A stretch of 64,000 nt of DNA from Microbulbifer pacificus (GTDB lineage: Bacteria > Pseudomonadota > Gammaproteobacteria > Pseudomonadales > Cellvibrionaceae): NCBI RefSeq assembly GCF_002959965.1, contig NZ_PREV01000027.1, positions 186,001 to 250,000 on the forward strand. The letters run 5' to 3'. Position numbers and translations under genes: made by a program. The notes under the pieces were generated by a model. It was not told where the DNA came from and ran no database searches. It worked only from the letters and a program-made list of their open reading frames with translations. Below, piece by piece: positions 45,424 through 54,431 of this stretch (positions are counted from its first letter, which is position 1; every line of letters starts with the position of its first letter).

Positions 45424-46452
45424 TCAGGCGGCATCCGTGACCAGCGACAACGCCTGCTCCAGTATTTCCGGGCCCGCGCCTGCAGTGTGCGCGTGCTCGC
45501 TCAGGTGCCGGCGGAAGCGGCGGGCCCCGGGCACCCCCTGGAACAGCCCCATCATGTGCCGGGTGATGTGATTGAGCCGCTGGCCTTTGCCGAGTTCGCG
45601 TTCGATGTACGGCAGCATAGCGCGAATGACCTCTGCGGGGCCTGGCCCCGGTGCGCCGCCGAACAGTTCCGCATCCACTTCCGAGAGAATATGCGGCGTC
45701 TGGTACGCCGCGCGTCCGAGCATAACACCGTCGAGCTGTTGTAAATGCCGCCGGCACTCTTCGATGGAGTTGATGCCGCCATTCAGTACGATTTCAAGGT
45801 CCGGGTAATCCTGCTTTAGCTGGTACACCATTTCGTACCTGAGCGGCGGCACCTCGCGGTTTTCCTTCGGGCTCAGGCCGTTCAGCCAGGCCTTGCGCGC
45901 ATGTACGATAAATGTGGTGATCCCGGTGCGAGCCTGGGCTTCCACGAAGCGCGTCAGTCCCGGGTAATCCTCCATATCGTCGATACCGATACGGTGCTTC
46001 ACCGTTACCGGGATTGAGACCGCACTTTTCATCGCGCCCAGGCATTCCGCAACCAGATCGGGCTCCGCCATCAGGCAGGCGCCAAAACGACCCTTCTGGA
46101 CCCGGTCGCTGGGACAGCCGCAGTTGAGATTCACTTCGCTGTAGCCCCACTGCTCGGCGATTTCCGCACAGCGCGCCAGATCCTCCGGGTCGCTGCCACC
46201 GAGCTGCAGTGCCAGTGGTTGCTCCGCGGCATCGAAATCCAGGTGGCTCTCGCGGTCGCCAAACAGAATGGCCCCAGTGGTAACCATTTCCGTATAGAGC
46301 AGGGCGTTTTCGCTCAGGAGGCGCCAGAAATAGCGACAGTGGCGGTCACTCCAATCCATCAGCGGCGCAGTGCAAAAGCGGTGCGACACCGCGGTGGCCG
46401 TGCCGGCAGTTTTGGGCGTGTCGAAATGGGATGTGGGTGACGTGGGAGGCAT
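45424..46452 (-). CDS. dusA: tRNA-dihydrouridine(20/20a) synthase DusA
   Basis: 342 residues. Flavin enzyme that reduces uridine 20/20a in tRNA D-loops. The TIM-barrel start RFCTAPLMDWSDRHCRYF is the DusA signature (PMMDWTD type); the catalytic Cys is in LNCGCPSDRVQKGRFGACLM; VKHRIGIDDMEDYPGL and the IVHARKAWLNGLSPKENR segment are DusA-specific, the latter distinguishing it from DusB/C. Same strand as tal, with a 36-base gap, so probably cotranscribed. Confidence 0.96.
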   Translation of the reverse strand: MPPTSPTSHFDTPKTAGTATAVSHRFCTAPLMDWSDRHCRYFWRLLSENALLYTEMVTTGAILFGDRESHLDFDAAEQPLALQLGGSDPEDLARCAEIAEQWGYSEVNLNCGCPSDRVQKGRFGACLMAEPDLVAECLGAMKSAVSIPVTVKHRIGIDDMEDYPGLTRFVEAQARTGITTFIVHARKAWLNGLSPKENREVPPLRYEMVYQLKQDYPDLEIVLNGGINSIEECRRHLQQLDGVMLGRAAYQTPHILSEVDAELFGGAPGPGPAEVIRAMLPYIERELGKGQRLNHITRHMMGLFQGVPGARRFRRHLSEHAHTAGAGPEILEQALSLVTDAA

Positions 46453-46540
46453 AAATCAGCGATCAGGCGGTAAAACTGCGCGCATTATAACAACATAAGT
46501 GGATGCGACCGCGGTACCTCCCGCTGATTTCAACCGGGGA

Positions 46541-47749
46541 TCAGAGATTGCGCTCCTTGGCATCGACCTGCGCGCTCGCGGTATGGGCACTGGTGGCAGG
46601 TGACCAGTGGTCTGTGGCGGCCAGATGGGGGTGAAGCTTCCGCAGCACGCTGCGTGCAGTGGCACGGTAACTGGTGAGCTTGCCACCTGCTACGGCCACA
46701 ATACGCGGTTGCCTGTCGTCGTCACAGCAGATCATGGTTTCCCGGCTGCGGGAGAAGGGATTGGTGCTCGCGTGGGGCAGAACCCGCAGTCCGGCGAAAC
46801 TGTCAGACAGCTCATTGAGCTGTAGCGGGCGGGTTTCGGGGAAATACTGCTTCAGGGTGCGCAGCAGGTACGCTTTCTCTTCCAGCGTTGGCGTCACTTC
46901 GGAGGGATCACCGTAATAGGGGCGTTCGGTAGTGCCCACCAGCGTCTCCCCCTGCCAGGGCATTACGAATACCGCGCGACCATCCTCGGCTTCCACATAG
47001 AAAATTTTGTTGGCGAGTTTCAGTGGCACCTGTATATGAGTGCCCGCCACCAACTCCAGTGGCGGCAGCTTCGCCCTGGGGGTGCACTTGCTGTTGGTGT
47101 CCTCAATCCAGGGGCCAGAGCAGTTTACGAGCATGCGGCAGTGCAAGGTGTTGAGTTTGCCCTGGTGAAAATAATCTACCCGCACGCACCTGTCCGTCAC
47201 TTCCGCGCCCACCAGGCTGGCGGGGCAGATCAGCTCCGCACCACCGCGCAGGGCGGTGCGGATCACCTCATGGGTCAGCGCAGCGTCGTCGGTCTGTGCG
47301 TCGTAATACTGGTAGACCGCCAGCAGGTCGTCGCTGTTCAGGCCACAGAGCGCTTCATAATCCTGCACACTGATGGCGCGGAAACGCGATTGTGGGGAAA
47401 ACAATCCGGCCAGCAGGGCGTAAAGACTAAGGCCAAGCCGGATTTTCCAGGGAGCTCGGCGGCTGTGGCGATAGACCGGAATCAGAAACGGCACCATATG
47501 CACCAGGTCCGGTTTGTGTGTCAGCAGCCATTTGCGTTCTTTCAGGCACTCATACACCAGGGAGAACTGGCCGCTCTCAAGGTAACGCAGTCCGCCGTGA
47601 ATCAGTTTGGAGGAACGGGACGATGTGCCGAAGGCAACCGACTCCTGCTCGAGTATCGCCACACGGTGGCCGGCCGCGGTAAGAGCCTCCGCCACTCCGG
47701 CACCCTGAATGCCGGCTCCGACAACGAGAACGTCATATTCCATAGACAT
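46541..47749 (-). CDS. Short FAD-dependent glycerol-3-phosphate dehydrogenase-like protein
   Basis: 402 residues. N-terminal Rossmann FAD site YDVLVVGAGIQGAGVAEAL, followed by the GlpD signature SSKLIHGGLRYLE and CLKERKWLL; later LVGTTERPYYGDP and SDSFAGLRVLPH. It should oxidise glycerol 3-phosphate to dihydroxyacetone phosphate at the inner membrane. GlpD enzymes are about 500 residues; here the C-terminal helical domain is missing, with only a short tail. It overlaps the degenerate phosphodiesterase gene upstream by 17 bases, so the two are translationally coupled. Confidence 0.87.
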   Translation of the reverse strand: MSMEYDVLVVGAGIQGAGVAEALTAAGHRVAILEQESVAFGTSSRSSKLIHGGLRYLESGQFSLVYECLKERKWLLTHKPDLVHMVPFLIPVYRHSRRAPWKIRLGLSLYALLAGLFSPQSRFRAISVQDYEALCGLNSDDLLAVYQYYDAQTDDAALTHEVIRTALRGGAELICPASLVGAEVTDRCVRVDYFHQGKLNTLHCRMLVNCSGPWIEDTNSKCTPRAKLPPLELVAGTHIQVPLKLANKIFYVEAEDGRAVFVMPWQGETLVGTTERPYYGDPSEVTPTLEEKAYLLRTLKQYFPETRPLQLNELSDSFAGLRVLPHASTNPFSRSRETMICCDDDRQPRIVAVAGGKLTSYRATARSVLRKLHPHLAATDHWSPATSAHTASAQVDAKERNL

Positions 47750-48425
47750 TGCTGGCCTCCCGGGAACGCATCAGCAGTGGCAGATTCCCAGTAAGAATAT
47801 GGTGCGCTCCACGGTGGCGCCAGTGCACCGCGCCCTGCGCGGTATTGATCTCGTGCACCACCCATTGCCAGGGACCCGGAGGCAGTTCCTGGCAGTCCAC
47901 GGTTGTGTGGTTGATAAACAGATAATCCGGTGCGAGCGTCACTACGTCCGCCGACAGGCAGCGGGCGACGCTTGGTACCCGCAGTGCCACCAGGTCAAAA
48001 CCCTGGCTGCGAGCCAGACGCAGGCTGCGCAAGTCACTGGTCAGCAACACGAAGTTGTCGACCGAACCGTGAATTTCATCCCGCAGCCGGCGGATCGCTT
48101 CCTCGGCGCCAAGCATCTGCAAAGTTTCTGTACTCAGCTCGACAAACCATTCCAGGTGACGATGCCGGTGTGCCCAATCCACCAGCTGCCGAAACGTATT
48201 GAGGGGCAGGGTGCGCAGATCCCGGTCTTTCAGCCTGTGCAGTGGCGCGGAGATTCCCGCAGGGGAAAACTCCAGCGCCTCACCGCCACAGCACCATGGT
48301 GTGTGGTCCTGGCTGAACTGTACCTCCGTGGCAATTGCACAGGCGCCAAGACCATGGGCCGCCTCGAAGGCCGCCAGAGTATTTTCGGGATGGTGGATCT
48401 TGTCGCCTGAATGCGCAATCAACAT
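47733..48425 (-). CDS. GDPD-family protein with degenerate active site
   Basis: 230 residues. Overall GDPD (glycerophosphodiester phosphodiesterase) fold is recognisable from PENTLAAFEAAHGLGA near residue 13-28 and from WFVELSTETLQML. Active GDPD proteins carry HRG, E-x-D and HD motifs; here they read HSG (5-7), ATE (about 32-34) and GG where HD is expected (PWCCGG), so the Arg, metal-ligand Glu/Asp and second His are lost. It is likely catalytically dead or altered, perhaps a binding or regulatory partner of the GlpD-like enzyme whose gene overlaps it. Confidence 0.75.
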   Translation of the reverse strand: MLIAHSGDKIHHPENTLAAFEAAHGLGACAIATEVQFSQDHTPWCCGGEALEFSPAGISAPLHRLKDRDLRTLPLNTFRQLVDWAHRHRHLEWFVELSTETLQMLGAEEAIRRLRDEIHGSVDNFVLLTSDLRSLRLARSQGFDLVALRVPSVARCLSADVVTLAPDYLFINHTTVDCQELPPGPWQWVVHEINTAQGAVHWRHRGAHHILTGNLPLLMRSREASNVYGI

Positions 48426-48631
48426 CTATGTGGCTTCCTGCCAGGTTGGCATTATTTTGGGGGGAGGTGGGGAGATACCGCGAAATCTCTAATTGAAAAA
48501 TAGTTGGTGTGTGGCGGCTTGCAAGGAGGTGGTGGCGTGAAAGCAAACTCGGAATCCACGGCTGTGGATACCGCCTAAGACTGGCGCGCTATGCTGAATG
48601 GATAGGAAATACTGTGTTAGAGGTAAGGTAG

Positions 48632-49063
48632 TTGGCACAGGTGACTACATTCAATGTTTTTTTGTATTGTTTCGTGTGCGAAAGACGGCGGCAGATCGTC
48701 CACTACATCGCGTCGGCATTGATGTGCCTGAGTCTTTCGACTTTATGTGCCGCCGAACAAAGTGATCAGCAATCGATAGATCACTTGTCCAGGGCCACGG
48801 CATCCATCCGGATTACCCTGACTCTTCCGCCAAAAGCACATTTGGTAACAACCACTGATTCCGGTATGGAACTTTGTGTGAATCGGATGCCGGCAAGTCA
48901 GGTGCTTGTGACCTGGCTGTCAGAGCGCAACAACGAGCCTTCTGCATCCGGGCTGATGTTGGCGAGCCGGGCCGGCAGCAACTCTGTCCAGGGGTGTATC
49001 GGTATCAACGAACTTATACATCCCGGAATGCACTCGGGAGCGCTACTGATAGCAGCGCAATAA
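48632..49063 (+). CDS. Small secreted protein next to fimbrial chaperone
   Basis: 143 residues from TTG 48632, preceded by a GAGGTAAGG ribosome site; a GTG at 48674 is an alternative. A signal peptide spans about residues 27-41 (IASALMCLSLSTLCAAEQ). The mature part is small with two cysteines that could pair (ELCVNRM, VQGCIG). No family recognised. It lies directly before the fimbrial chaperone on the same strand, so it may be a minor pilus component or a chaperone substrate; this is positional inference only. Confidence 0.6.
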   Translation: MAQVTTFNVFLYCFVCERRRQIVHYIASALMCLSLSTLCAAEQSDQQSIDHLSRATASIRITLTLPPKAHLVTTTDSGMELCVNRMPASQVLVTWLSERNNEPSASGLMLASRAGSNSVQGCIGINELIHPGMHSGALLIAAQ

Positions 49064-49167
49064 CAGTAAGTAACTAAACGTTGAGGGAAACGACATCCGG
49101 CTAGTTGCTAATCCCTCAAGCACGCTTAAAATGGCGTCAGCACATTCATTGACGCTGTGACTTGATT

Positions 49168-49854
49168 ATGAAGCACTTACTTGCCGTGGCGCTGCTAATA
49201 CTGGCACAGCCCGTGTCTGCCGCGATGTCGTTGGACAAGATCATTCTCTACCTGACAGACCAGCCAAATTCCCGCGAAGATATCGTAATAACCAATCCCG
49301 ACGCGGAAGTGCTCTATCTGCAAACGGAGATCTATCGAGTGGATAATCCGGGGATGCCGGATGAAAAGCGGGTGCGAGTTGTCGACCCCAAAGAGTTCCA
49401 ATTGTTGGTAAGCCCTTCCAAAGCAGTGATTCCACCAGGTGAGCAAAAGCGTTTCCGGTTGATGTCACTTGAGCGAGGGCTGCAGCGCGAAAAAATTTAT
49501 CGGGTTACATTTAAGCCTGTTGTCGGGGATTTGAAAACGGATAAAACCGCCCTGAAAATTCTTGTGGCTTATCAGGCGCTGATATTTGTTCAGCCGAAAT
49601 CCGGGCATTTTGATCTGTCTCTGGAGGAATCTTTACCTGGTGAATTGGTCGTTGCAAACCACGGCAATATCAATGCGGAAGTTATCGGGATTCAATACTG
49701 CAAACGTGAAGGTCAGTGTGCACAATTGGCGCAAAGGGGCCGAATTTATAGCGGCGCAACGCTGAAATTAGAAGGAGATTTCTCCGCTGGAGGATACATT
49801 GAGCTTGTCGCCAAAGGCGCCAGAGAGTCGGAGAAAATCAAGCTGGAAATATAA
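49168..49854 (+). CDS. Periplasmic fimbrial chaperone
   Basis: 228 residues from ATG 49168. Signal peptide MKHLLAVALLILAQPVSA. The immunoglobulin-like first domain shows SREDIVITNPDAEVLYLQTE, the basic segment PPGEQKRFRLMSLER and EKIYRVTFKPVVG, matching the chaperones of alternate (CS1/CFA-type) chaperone-usher pili. It should hold pilin subunits in the periplasm by donor-strand complementation. Its gene faces the usher-pilin operon: they converge, with stop codons 17 bases apart, instead of forming one operon. A hypothetical secreted gene precedes it. Confidence 0.85.
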   Translation: MKHLLAVALLILAQPVSAAMSLDKIILYLTDQPNSREDIVITNPDAEVLYLQTEIYRVDNPGMPDEKRVRVVDPKEFQLLVSPSKAVIPPGEQKRFRLMSLERGLQREKIYRVTFKPVVGDLKTDKTALKILVAYQALIFVQPKSGHFDLSLEESLPGELVVANHGNINAEVIGIQYCKREGQCAQLAQRGRIYSGATLKLEGDFSAGGYIELVAKGARESEKIKLEI

Positions 49855-49871
49855 ACGCCGATGATGTTGCT

Positions 49872-50963
49872 TTAGTTCATCTCCACGGTCAGTGTTAGCG
49901 TATCAACATACTGATAATCCAGTGGGGCGGTAAGGTTTGCTGATGGTATGGTCAGCGTCAAACGCATGTTTTCATCACTGTATCCGGTGCAGTCGATGGA
50001 GGAGTGTCCCTTCCAATCCTTTTTCGTGAAAACGCCCTCTGTCATTTTGGTATTCTTCTTGGGGGGGATTTCACTTTGAATGTTAATTTCATACGCAATG
50101 GTATCGCTGGTGGAAACCCCTCCCAAAAGGAACGCACCGTTTCCATGTGCGCTGTCGGCCTTCAATCTGAAATCGGTGGCGGCGGTGGTGTACACGCAAA
50201 AATGCTGTTGCGCCACAATGTCCGCTATGGGATTTGGCATCTGCAGGACCATGTCCTCAAGTCCGCTGATACGAATACTGGCACCCACTATCAATGCTAC
50301 ATCCATTGTCAGGGGAGGGTTCAATTCTGTCCGGTTTCCCGACGCCGTTGAGCCCTTACAGATAATCGGGTTGTTCGGGTTGTTCGCATCGCCCCACGGG
50401 TTGCACTGATACAAGTAGAACTGCAGTGTCCCCCGGTAGATTCCGGGTGCTGGGGTAGTGGTCGTATCGGGGGTAACGGAGAAATAGACCGGTGTTTGTT
50501 GGCCATTGGCTGCGCCGGCGAAACGTGTACTGGTGACTTGGCCGGGTGTAATCGTTGTGGCTGTTGCCGATGGGTGATGGAACTTCAATGTCACCGACAC
50601 ATTACCACCTGGGCCACTTAACAGGAATTTCTGCCCTTGTGCCGGTCCGGTAACCTCGATGGTGTAATCGCGGGAGTTGGTGCAGTATGCGGTAGACCAC
50701 TGGTTTCCCTCCCAGTCCGCCCAGCAGCTGCGGATACTGAATGGAACAGTCAGGTCTCCGCCGTAAACCACTGCCTGTTCGGAATCGTCGAGTCCACAAA
50801 TGCCGAGCGCTTTCTCCGGAATCGGCATTATCCCTGAGCCATCGCCGCAAGGATCCTGGTTGGAAGACTGAGCACTTGCAGTGCCCGATATCAACACCAC
50901 CGCAATCATCGCAAAAAAGCCCAGAATCCTGCCATGGGGAATACCGACATTACTGGCGCGCAT
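49872..50963 (-). CDS. Two-domain fimbrial tip adhesin-like protein
   Basis: 363 residues from ATG 50963, with a GAGGGG ribosome site; the frame is open upstream inside the usher gene. Signal peptide cut near GTASAQ. Residues about 35-215 form a Cys-containing N-terminal domain (CGDGSGIMPIPEKALGICG, WADWEGNQWSTAYC). Residues about 225-363 resemble the major pilin of this locus: RISGLEDMVLQMP against IIGGLEDVDLSS, NGAFLLGG against FLLAGTS, DCTGYSDENMRLTLTI against DCTGAAPTSTNAQLYIEV. This is the classical adhesin layout: a binding domain plus a pilin domain. It starts 14 bases inside the usher gene. Confidence 0.78.
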   Translation of the reverse strand: MRASNVGIPHGRILGFFAMIAVVLISGTASAQSSNQDPCGDGSGIMPIPEKALGICGLDDSEQAVVYGGDLTVPFSIRSCWADWEGNQWSTAYCTNSRDYTIEVTGPAQGQKFLLSGPGGNVSVTLKFHHPSATATTITPGQVTSTRFAGAANGQQTPVYFSVTPDTTTTPAPGIYRGTLQFYLYQCNPWGDANNPNNPIICKGSTASGNRTELNPPLTMDVALIVGASIRISGLEDMVLQMPNPIADIVAQQHFCVYTTAATDFRLKADSAHGNGAFLLGGVSTSDTIAYEINIQSEIPPKKNTKMTEGVFTKKDWKGHSSIDCTGYSDENMRLTLTIPSANLTAPLDYQYVDTLTLTVEMN

Positions 50964-53466
50964 AGCTGTCCCCTCTATCCGGGCATTGCGCCTGCGCCAG
51001 GTCGACGACCCCGATATTGATCCAATCGTCGGAGGCTGTCTGTTCCGGAATATCCACATGACAGTCGCCCCACTGCACAGGTGGCACCCGAAGAGCTTGC
51101 GGCGCGCCGTGAATTTCAATCTGGAATACGCCAAAGTCATCGGTGATGGCTGAGTACTCGCCGATAGATATTTTGGTATTGCGTACTGGCTTGTCTCCGT
51201 TCATCAATCGACCGAGTACGACGATCAGGGTCTGAACCTGATATCCGGTGGTAGCAACATTGCCCGGATACAGGGTAATGGTTTCACGGGATTCCCGGTA
51301 GTCATAAAAACCACCGGCGAGGGGGCGCAGCGAGAGCTCATAGGTACGGAACGATGGCAGGCTGATAACCGACCGGGTTCCTCCTTTCGCATATCCCCTG
51401 CGGGCACCATCGACCAAGACTTCAAAGTCCTGTCCTTCTGAGCCGCTGATATCCACGACTACCGCACTGGTTTGAGTGCGTTCGCCCCCCCAAGAAAAGG
51501 TTTCTCCCGATGCCATCAGGGACGTGCTGAAGCTGCCCAGGTAATTCGTAGTGCGTAAGTTCGACTCTTGATTATTGCGATAGGCCAGCGTTGATGTGAC
51601 AAAACCTCGCCGGCCGGCGACCCTTGTCTGACTGCCGAGGAAATAGTCATTTTCAGCGGCTTCTACAGAGAACTGTTGCGATACATCGTATGCCCACAGG
51701 CCGCGGTCATTCCAACTGCTATTCAGGCCGGCCCGGGCAACGCCATTGCCATCGCCGTCGCGGTCATAGCGCAAAGCGCTGCCGCTGCTCCAGTGGTCGC
51801 CACGGAATCGAAACTGGAAGCTCAGCGCGGTTAGTTGTTGTTCTCCCGAGGCAATGCTGTGGGAGAGACTGACATCCCCATACCAGAAACGACTGCGAAG
51901 AATACTCCGCTGAAACTCGAACGTAGTCAGCTTTTCTGCGCTACCGTAATTGTCATCTAGCTGTATGTCGGGTGAGCCCAATTGCCGCTGGTGATCACTT
52001 TCACTGTGGCGAACGGCTGCGCGTCCACCGAATATTGCGCTGCTTACGGTCAGGCTGCGGTTGAACGCATCGCCATTGAGGATGCCGAAGGATACCGAAT
52101 CACCAGATACTTCTTCACGGGAGCCGGTGATTCTCGTTTCACTGGCACCCAGGTCGAAATAGGGAGTATGTAATTGTGCCAGCACCCGGTAGCCCCGACT
52201 GCCAGTACTGCCGTAAATAACACTGGGTGAAAATTCGAAGTGCTCTTGCATCCAGCGCGTGCCCACTTCGAGAACCTGTTCGGAATCCGTAGAAGCGGCT
52301 GTGGTAAAGATACCCGCATTATCCGTTACCCGGCGCGCGACACTGCTCTTCAGGTAATAGGTATCTGCATGGTCGGGAAGTGTGTTGTTTGGCGAGTTGC
52401 TTGCAGGCTTGCCCGCAAGAAGTTCCCAGCTCCATTCGCCGGCGGGAGGGAGTAGTGCGTCTTTGGCAAAAAACTGGGTAAATCGATTCAGCGGACGGCC
52501 GCTTTCGTCGAATGTAAGCACCTCCACATCATATGCTCCGCCCGGCAGGTTACTGGTATCCAGAAGTTGGTTGCCGGCCTCGACGAGGCTGCTGTATATC
52601 AGACGATTGTCACGATGAATTTCAACCCGCCCACGGGTGGGCATATTGATTTCCAGTGGTGTGCCTTCACGGTAGAAATTGTCCACCCGGCTATTGTTCG
52701 AGCTGCGATATTCCATCCCGTAGAGATACGGTGAGGGAATAAAACTACTGAAATAACTTTCGGGTTGCAGCAACCCGATTGAATAGGCTTTGCCTTGGTA
52801 ATCACGGCTCCAGTGCATTTCATGGACGAAGGGTTGGCCCTCATCAGTGAAAGACCACTGGCTGTGCAGCCCGCTTTCGCCGAAGCTCAGGATGGATGTA
52901 CCGAACAGTGAAGCACTCTGGCTTGAGGCCCCTATATTGGAGTCCACTCCGGACCAGGCGCCAGTCAGATTCTGGATAAAGGAGAATTCGCTGGTGGCAT
53001 CGGCCAGATACGGCGAGGTAATCGCCGCCTGCTTGGGCAACAAATCCGCTGCGATAAAAATATCCACACGGAAACGGCTATCGTCGTAGATCACGCCGAC
53101 GGTTTCGGGGGACAGATAGCCACAATCGAGCTGGCTCTTGAGGCGGCAGACTTTATCGGAATTGCGCGATTGCACTCTTCCAAGCGCCGATAACACGGTG
53201 CTTGGTTGCAGCGTTTCCGGTAGCAGGCTGAGAACGGCTTCGGCATTTATGAACTGAATGGTATGCAGGTCCACGCTGATTTGCGCGGTGCCCACGGGCC
53301 GGCCGCCGAAATAGAGATCGGCAACAATATTTTCGGGCTCGGCCAGGCTTTCAAACCCGGCTGGGGCCGACGTTTCGAGCGTAAAGGCGGTAGCAGTGGC
53401 CCAGCTCGCGTGGGAAAAAATTCCGCACACAATCAAGCAGACGACGCTTAATGAGCTGAGCTTCAT
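50950..53466 (-). CDS. Outer-membrane fimbrial usher (alternate CU type)
   Basis: 838 residues. Signal peptide then an N-terminal domain, a large beta-barrel (for example LHSQWSFTDEGQPFVHEMHW, RFWYGDVSLSHS), a middle segment and a C-terminal part with GYQVQTLIVVLGRLMNG and EYSAITDDFGVFQIEIHG. The length and the PGGAYDVEVLTFDESGR segment match ushers of the TcfC/CfaC type. It forms the export and assembly pore for the pilus. It is downstream of the major pilin, separated by a short spacer with a hairpin, and upstream of the tip protein. Confidence 0.88.
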   Translation of the reverse strand: MKLSSLSVVCLIVCGIFSHASWATATAFTLETSAPAGFESLAEPENIVADLYFGGRPVGTAQISVDLHTIQFINAEAVLSLLPETLQPSTVLSALGRVQSRNSDKVCRLKSQLDCGYLSPETVGVIYDDSRFRVDIFIAADLLPKQAAITSPYLADATSEFSFIQNLTGAWSGVDSNIGASSQSASLFGTSILSFGESGLHSQWSFTDEGQPFVHEMHWSRDYQGKAYSIGLLQPESYFSSFIPSPYLYGMEYRSSNNSRVDNFYREGTPLEINMPTRGRVEIHRDNRLIYSSLVEAGNQLLDTSNLPGGAYDVEVLTFDESGRPLNRFTQFFAKDALLPPAGEWSWELLAGKPASNSPNNTLPDHADTYYLKSSVARRVTDNAGIFTTAASTDSEQVLEVGTRWMQEHFEFSPSVIYGSTGSRGYRVLAQLHTPYFDLGASETRITGSREEVSGDSVSFGILNGDAFNRSLTVSSAIFGGRAAVRHSESDHQRQLGSPDIQLDDNYGSAEKLTTFEFQRSILRSRFWYGDVSLSHSIASGEQQLTALSFQFRFRGDHWSSGSALRYDRDGDGNGVARAGLNSSWNDRGLWAYDVSQQFSVEAAENDYFLGSQTRVAGRRGFVTSTLAYRNNQESNLRTTNYLGSFSTSLMASGETFSWGGERTQTSAVVVDISGSEGQDFEVLVDGARRGYAKGGTRSVISLPSFRTYELSLRPLAGGFYDYRESRETITLYPGNVATTGYQVQTLIVVLGRLMNGDKPVRNTKISIGEYSAITDDFGVFQIEIHGAPQALRVPPVQWGDCHVDIPEQTASDDWINIGVVDLAQAQCPDRGDSYARQ

Positions 53467-53485
53467 CTTTTTTGCTGGCTAACGA

Positions 53486-53511
53486 AACTGGGCAGTCAAG
53501 CCCGCCCAGTT
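53486..53511 (-). other. Intercistronic hairpin between pilin and usher genes
   Basis: Perfect 8-bp stem AACTGGGC/GCCCAGTT (53486-53493, 53504-53511) with a 10-base loop, in the 67-base gap between the pilin stop and usher start. No T tract follows in the minus-strand direction, so it may attenuate or stabilise the pilin message rather than terminate it. Confidence 0.65.
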
Positions 53512-53533
53512 CATCGCGTTCAGTGCAAAATGA

Positions 53534-54103
53534 TTAGGGAGCTGGCGCAACGGTGATGGTCAGCACGTCCTGGAACGTTGAATCGCTGACGTCTGCCCAG
53601 TCACTCGGATCCACCTCGATATACAGTTGCGCATTAGTGCTGGTCGGAGCAGCACCGGTGCAATCGCTGATGGTGTTTACACGGTCATAGGCGTCGGCAA
53701 TGCTTCCGTCGGTGCTCTCGGTGCCAGAGGCTGCGGAAATGTTGTCGATAAACTCGACGGTGTAAGGGATGGTCTCAGTGGTAAAACTGGTACCCGCCAG
53801 CAGGAAAGGTGTTGTCGCACTCGGGGTTCCGACTTTCGCGCTGCCATTAGCACTGCCGAATTCGATCTCGTACTGGTCGAAACCAAAACCGCCAATACAG
53901 ATCTGCTGGCCGTCGCGCGTTACCGTGGAAGAAAGGTCGACGTCTTCCAGGCCGCCAATGATAATTTGCGGTGTCAGCAACAATTCAATGTCGATAGTAC
54001 CGGTAGAAGCAGTGTCTCCCGCGGTGCCCTGAGTGGCGGCAATGGAAGCTGAGGAGAGTGCAACCATAGTGGCGGTTGCCAGGGCAGCGAAACTCGTTTT
54101 CAT
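53534..54103 (-). CDS. Major fimbrial subunit (CS1-like pilin)
   Basis: 189 residues. Signal peptide cut near IAA-TQG. Mature protein is acidic, Thr/Ser-rich and of pilin size, starting TGTIDIELLLTPQIIIGG, a likely donor strand region, and ending QDVLTITVAPAP. The two cysteines (ICIGG, SDCTG) may form the fold's disulfide. It is homologous to the C-terminal half of the tip protein of the same locus. It heads the operon pilin-usher-adhesin on the minus strand. A CRP-like site lies about 136 bases upstream of the start. Confidence 0.82.
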   Translation of the reverse strand: MKTSFAALATATMVALSSASIAATQGTAGDTASTGTIDIELLLTPQIIIGGLEDVDLSSTVTRDGQQICIGGFGFDQYEIEFGSANGSAKVGTPSATTPFLLAGTSFTTETIPYTVEFIDNISAASGTESTDGSIADAYDRVNTISDCTGAAPTSTNAQLYIEVDPSDWADVSDSTFQDVLTITVAPAP

Positions 54104-54431
54104 GTTGAATTCCCTAATTACCTGAGAGTGTTTGTTGTTCTGGGGTGCTCATTATATGAGCCGTTCACTGGTGTCGAATACAGCAACTTGACGTTTATTT
54201 CCCCAAATTACTCGACATTTCCCCGATCATACCGTTTTTGTGACTTTGGTCACGGATTTTTTTGAAAATCCCGAAGAATTTTCCCCGTTAGTCCTTTGGG
54301 GCTATTTATACAGGTTGAGGTTGTCGTAAAACTCCTCGTTTGACACCCACTGGGCGCTCCCCGGTCGCGGCGATATAATGCCGCGCCTTAATCCCTCGTC
54401 TTCTATTCGACTATCCAGTATCAGGTTTCCA
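54104..54431. other. Divergent promoter region pilin / gltX
   Basis: 328 bases between the pilin start and gltX. Contains a CRP-like inverted repeat at 54239-54254 and a TATAAT at 54374-54379 that could serve gltX, although the TTGACA at 54340-54345 is too far from it to be its partner. Relatively AT-rich in the pilin-proximal half. Confidence 0.5.
54239..54254. promoter_or_regulatory. CRP/Vfr-like binding site
   Basis: TGTGACTTTGGTCACG matches the consensus TGTGA-N6-TCACA at nine of ten half-site positions. It lies about 136 bases upstream of the major pilin start, a position compatible with cAMP-CRP control of fimbrial genes. Not tested against genome-wide background. Confidence 0.45.

Noticed and set aside
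54340..54379. TTGACA and TATAAT upstream of gltX as one promoter
   Set aside because: The spacer would be 28 bases, far longer than the usual 16-18, so only the TATAAT was kept as a possible -10.
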